DNA of 7,181 nucleotides from contig JAFDCA010000231.1 in assembly GCA_019313025.1 (NCBI GenBank), forward strand, positions 1-7,181. The letters are read 5' to 3'. A program made the translations under genes and the position numbers. Of this stretch, positions 5,160 through 7,181 are shown piece by piece (the first letter of the stretch is position 1; each line of letters opens with the position of its first letter). This DNA is from Deltaproteobacteria bacterium. Its GTDB lineage: Bacteria > Desulfobacterota > Desulfobacteria > Desulfobacterales > UBA11574. The notes below the pieces were generated by a model. It did no database searches, was not told where the DNA came from, and saw only the letters and a program-made list of their open reading frames with translations.

Positions 5160-5666
5160 ATGGGGACTCACGAACATAAGCAACATGCACCCAAAAAGGT
5201 TACAATTGGAATCATAACGGTTTCAACCACCCGGGCCCTGGTAGATGACAGCAGCGGGGAGTGGATCAGCAGGCAGGCTGTCAATGAAGGCCACGAGGTA
5301 ATATATCATCAGGTCATACCGGACGATGCCAAAATCATTGCAGCCACTGTGAGAAATGTTATCCGCCATCAGCGACCCCAGGTGATTCTTATGACCGGCG
5401 GAACGGGTATCGCTGAAAAAGATGTTACTATCGAAGCGGTAAATCCCATGTTTGCCAAAATGCTGACGGCGTTTGGCTCCCTATTTGCGAATTTGAGTTT
5501 TGAAGAGATCGGATCGGCCGCCTTTTTATCGCGAGCGACTGCCGGTATCATTGAAAAAACTGTTGTATTTTGCATGCCGGGCAGCATCAGTGCATGCAAG
5601 CTAGCCTGTCGAAAACTGATTTTCCCGGAGCTGGGCCATTTGGTGAAGCATGTAATCGATGGATAA
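5160..5666 (+). CDS. moaB: Molybdenum cofactor biosynthesis protein, MoaB/Mog family
   Basis: Proteins of this family bind molybdopterin, and in many organisms adenylate it to prepare for molybdate insertion by MoeA. The 168-aa product starts at ATG 5160. Visible motifs are IGIITVSTTR (16-25), IPDD (53-56), the signature TGGTGIAEKDVT (79-90, with D88), LSRATAG (123-129) and VFCMPGS (136-142), followed by PELGHLVKH at the end. The MPGS and PELGHL ending is typical of MoaB rather than MogA, which usually has LPGxP. It is transcribed away from mobA, so the cluster is split into divergent units around 4721-5159. The upstream region carries a dispersed repeat and a 10-bp duplication. It is the only convincing plus-strand gene in the window. 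Confidence 0.94.
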   Translation: MGTHEHKQHAPKKVTIGIITVSTTRALVDDSSGEWISRQAVNEGHEVIYHQVIPDDAKIIAATVRNVIRHQRPQVILMTGGTGIAEKDVTIEAVNPMFAKMLTAFGSLFANLSFEEIGSAAFLSRATAGIIEKTVVFCMPGSISACKLACRKLIFPELGHLVKHVIDG

Positions 5667-5812
5667 ACGTACTCTTACCCTGCGTGGCAGCATTATGTAC
5701 AGGAAACACTTCAATTATATTGGCGGGTATATCAAATCTTTTAAAAGCATTTATCTAGAACATCTTTGAGTTTATTGCCATGGGCAAAAGAGGATTGAAT
5801 CTTGAATTTGGG

Positions 5813-6952
5813 TTAAAGCACCTTGATGACGACTAAGGTCTCGTCGTCTTCCCTTTCAACGGGGAAACGAAAACGCTCCAGAGCATCGAACATCTCTATA
5901 ATGATGTCTTCGGCCGACTTGTGGGCATGGTCGCGTATGACCCGGTTGAACTGTTCAGCACCAAACAATTCATTCTGTTCATTGCGGGTCTCTTTAATGC
6001 CGTCTGTTCCGATCAGGATGATTTGGCCGGTGTGAAGTTGTTTTTCGGATTCTTCATAAACCCAGTCTTCTTTCACGCCCAGTGCCAATCCTTTACCACC
6101 AAGAGCTTCAAATGAATTCTCAGCGGGATCATAGAGCATCGCCGGTTCATGGCCGGCGTGCACCCAGCGAAAGCACCTTTCTGTAATGTCAATCTCACTG
6201 TAAAACAAGGTCATAAACAGGCTGAGATCCTCTATATCCCTCACTAGACGTTTATTGACATCTGCAACCAACGTGGTGGATGATCCAGAACTGAGTACGC
6301 GTTCCCTGAAAAACGCCCGGGCAGTTGTCATTAACAACGCGGATGAAATGCCGTGTCCGATGACATCGGCAACCACAATTCCAATTTTTTTCTGCTCCCA
6401 GTCTGCAGGTTGAATAAAGTCATAATAGTCACCGCTGGTTTCGTCGCACCAAATGCTCTTACCGGCAATGTCAAATCCCTCGACTTGCGGATTGGACTTG
6501 GGTACCAGGTTTTGTTGGATCATACTGGCCTGGGCCAACGAACTTTGGACTTTTTTAAATTGCATTTGGTGGGTTGTGGTTTTACGATACGCTTCAACCC
6601 CGCTTTGAATGGCCTTGCCTAAAGTATCGGCCGGGCATGGTTTGGGATGAAATTGAAAAATACTGCCTTCGTTCACTGCCTGTATGGCCGTGGTCATATC
6701 GTCGGAGCCTGTCAACATCATCCGCGTGCTATCCGGATCGGTTTTTTTTACCCGGCAAAGAAATTCGATGCCATTCATACCCGGCATAGAGAAATCGGAA
6801 ACAATTACCGCATAGGGTCCATTTTCTTTAATCCTTTTCAAGCCCTCCTCACCACTTAAGGCGGTCTCAATACGGAATTGATTTCTCAAATGCCGTTTAA
6901 GGCCCGCTAATATCATGGCATCGTCATCTACCAGCAAAACTTTGTCTTTCAT
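5813..6952 (-). CDS. Response regulator with PP2C/SpoIIE-type phosphatase output domain
   Basis: This is a 379-aa cytoplasmic signalling protein of two domains. Residues 1-120 are a CheY-like receiver with acidic D9/D10, phosphoacceptor D53 (VSDFSMPGMNG), T81 and K104 (FHPKP). Residues 120-150 form a probable helical linker. Residues 155-379 are a PP2C-like serine/threonine phosphatase of the SpoIIE/RsbU type, with metal-binding positions visible as D175 (SGDYYD), D196 (VADVIGHG), D317 (GTDGIKE) and D370 (DDETLVV). By analogy with RsbU-type proteins it would dephosphorylate an anti-sigma-factor antagonist after phosphorylation by a histidine kinase. No antagonist, anti-sigma or kinase gene is in the window. 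The ATG at 6952 has AAAGGA 7 nt upstream and shares a base with the stop codon of the preceding gene (TAATG), which indicates coupling to the HDOD gene. Confidence 0.94.
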   Translation of the reverse strand: MKDKVLLVDDDAMILAGLKRHLRNQFRIETALSGEEGLKRIKENGPYAVIVSDFSMPGMNGIEFLCRVKKTDPDSTRMMLTGSDDMTTAIQAVNEGSIFQFHPKPCPADTLGKAIQSGVEAYRKTTTHQMQFKKVQSSLAQASMIQQNLVPKSNPQVEGFDIAGKSIWCDETSGDYYDFIQPADWEQKKIGIVVADVIGHGISSALLMTTARAFFRERVLSSGSSTTLVADVNKRLVRDIEDLSLFMTLFYSEIDITERCFRWVHAGHEPAMLYDPAENSFEALGGKGLALGVKEDWVYEESEKQLHTGQIILIGTDGIKETRNEQNELFGAEQFNRVIRDHAHKSAEDIIIEMFDALERFRFPVEREDDETLVVIKVL

Positions 6953-7181
6953 TACCCGTTCCTTTCTGTCAACTCTTTACAAACCTGACGCCATTGAGGT
7001 ATTCGACTTGTTATTTCCAGTTTATCAAGGTATTCGGTATCGCACTGCAATTTGGTGTTCTCTCCGGCGGGAGTGCGCATTTCATGGTCCAGTGCATTAG
7101 CGACATGAACTGTGGTGAGAAGTCCTATATTTTGTGTCATGCTTCTGGCCGGCAAATGATGAAAGGCAATTGCTTCAATGA
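6952..7181 (-). CDS. HDOD-domain protein, C-terminal part
   Basis: The frame is open from the right edge of the window to a TAA at 6952-6954, so only the last 75 or so residues are seen; the true start lies outside. The text IEAIAFHHLPARS, then LLTTVHVANALDHEM, matches the end of an HDOD (HD-related output) domain, where EAIxxHHxP is followed by a helix with VHxANxL. HDOD proteins commonly partner with response regulators and two-component systems, and many have a receiver domain in front; that part would be off-window. The one-base stop/start overlap with the downstream receiver-phosphatase gene implies one operon and a shared signalling role. Internal TTG or ATG codons near 7155 and 7140 would give a short protein lacking the HH motif and are unlikely starts. 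Confidence 0.72.
   Translation of the reverse strand, partial: IEAIAFHHLPARSMTQNIGLLTTVHVANALDHEMRTPAGENTKLQCDTEYLDKLEITSRIPQWRQVCKELTERNG

Noticed and set aside
5775..5787. Hairpin TTGCC-ATG-GGCAA between convergent moaB and the phosphatase gene
   Set aside because: The stem is only 5 bp and is not followed by a T-tract on either strand, so I do not call a terminator.
6353..6622. Plus-strand open frame of 89 codons
   Set aside because: It is antisense to the receiver-phosphatase gene across conserved metal-binding motifs.
1..7181. CRISPR array, tRNA or rRNA, complete insertion sequence or defence system
   Set aside because: No regularly spaced long repeats, cloverleaf-like segments, transposase or defence domains were seen on either strand by reading.

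Overview
The window is 7.2 kb of gene-dense bacterial chromosome. All but one of its recognisable genes lie on the minus strand. The content fits an anaerobic, respiratory, sulfate-reducer-like member of the Desulfobacterota: a cytochrome c3-type multihaem protein, a molybdenum cofactor (Moco) gene cluster next to Tat export genes, and a GTCATT...AATGACG type dispersed repeat. This placement is inferred from gene content only; there is no rRNA or other marker.

Layout from left to right. Positions 1-255 (minus) hold the N-terminal 85 codons of a secreted class III (c3-like) cytochrome c, cut by the window edge, with a well-formed sigma70-type promoter at 333-361. Positions 513-1746 (minus) hold tatB and tatC, overlapping by a few bases. 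Positions 1852-3977 (minus) hold moaE, moaC and mltA in transcription order; moaC and mltA overlap by 4 nt. mobA (4076-4720, minus) lies just upstream of moaE. A 439-bp divergent intergenic region (4721-5159) carries a degenerate dispersed repeat, and moaB reads rightward (5160-5666). Convergent to moaB is a two-gene unit (minus): the end of an HDOD-domain protein (entering from beyond 7181) and a response regulator fused to a PP2C/SpoIIE phosphatase (5813-6952), joined by a TAATG junction.

How the genes fit together: MoaC makes cyclic pyranopterin monophosphate, a MoaE-like protein would supply dithiolene sulfur transfer, MoaB/Mog-family protein adenylates molybdopterin, and MobA attaches GMP to make the bis-MGD form. 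Cofactor-loaded enzymes such as formate dehydrogenases or DMSO-reductase family members are folded in the cytoplasm and exported by Tat, so the neighbouring tatBC genes are a sensible partner. MoaA, MoaD, MoeA and TatA are not in the window. MltA trims peptidoglycan and is probably a translationally coupled passenger, although cell wall remodelling around large envelope complexes is conceivable.

Most of the window is ordinary. The parts most worth a second look are the divergent MoaE-like protein that lacks usual MoaE histidine motifs, an inverted-repeat leader immediately before it, and a 6 x 7-bp tandem repeat that encodes the tail of MobA.
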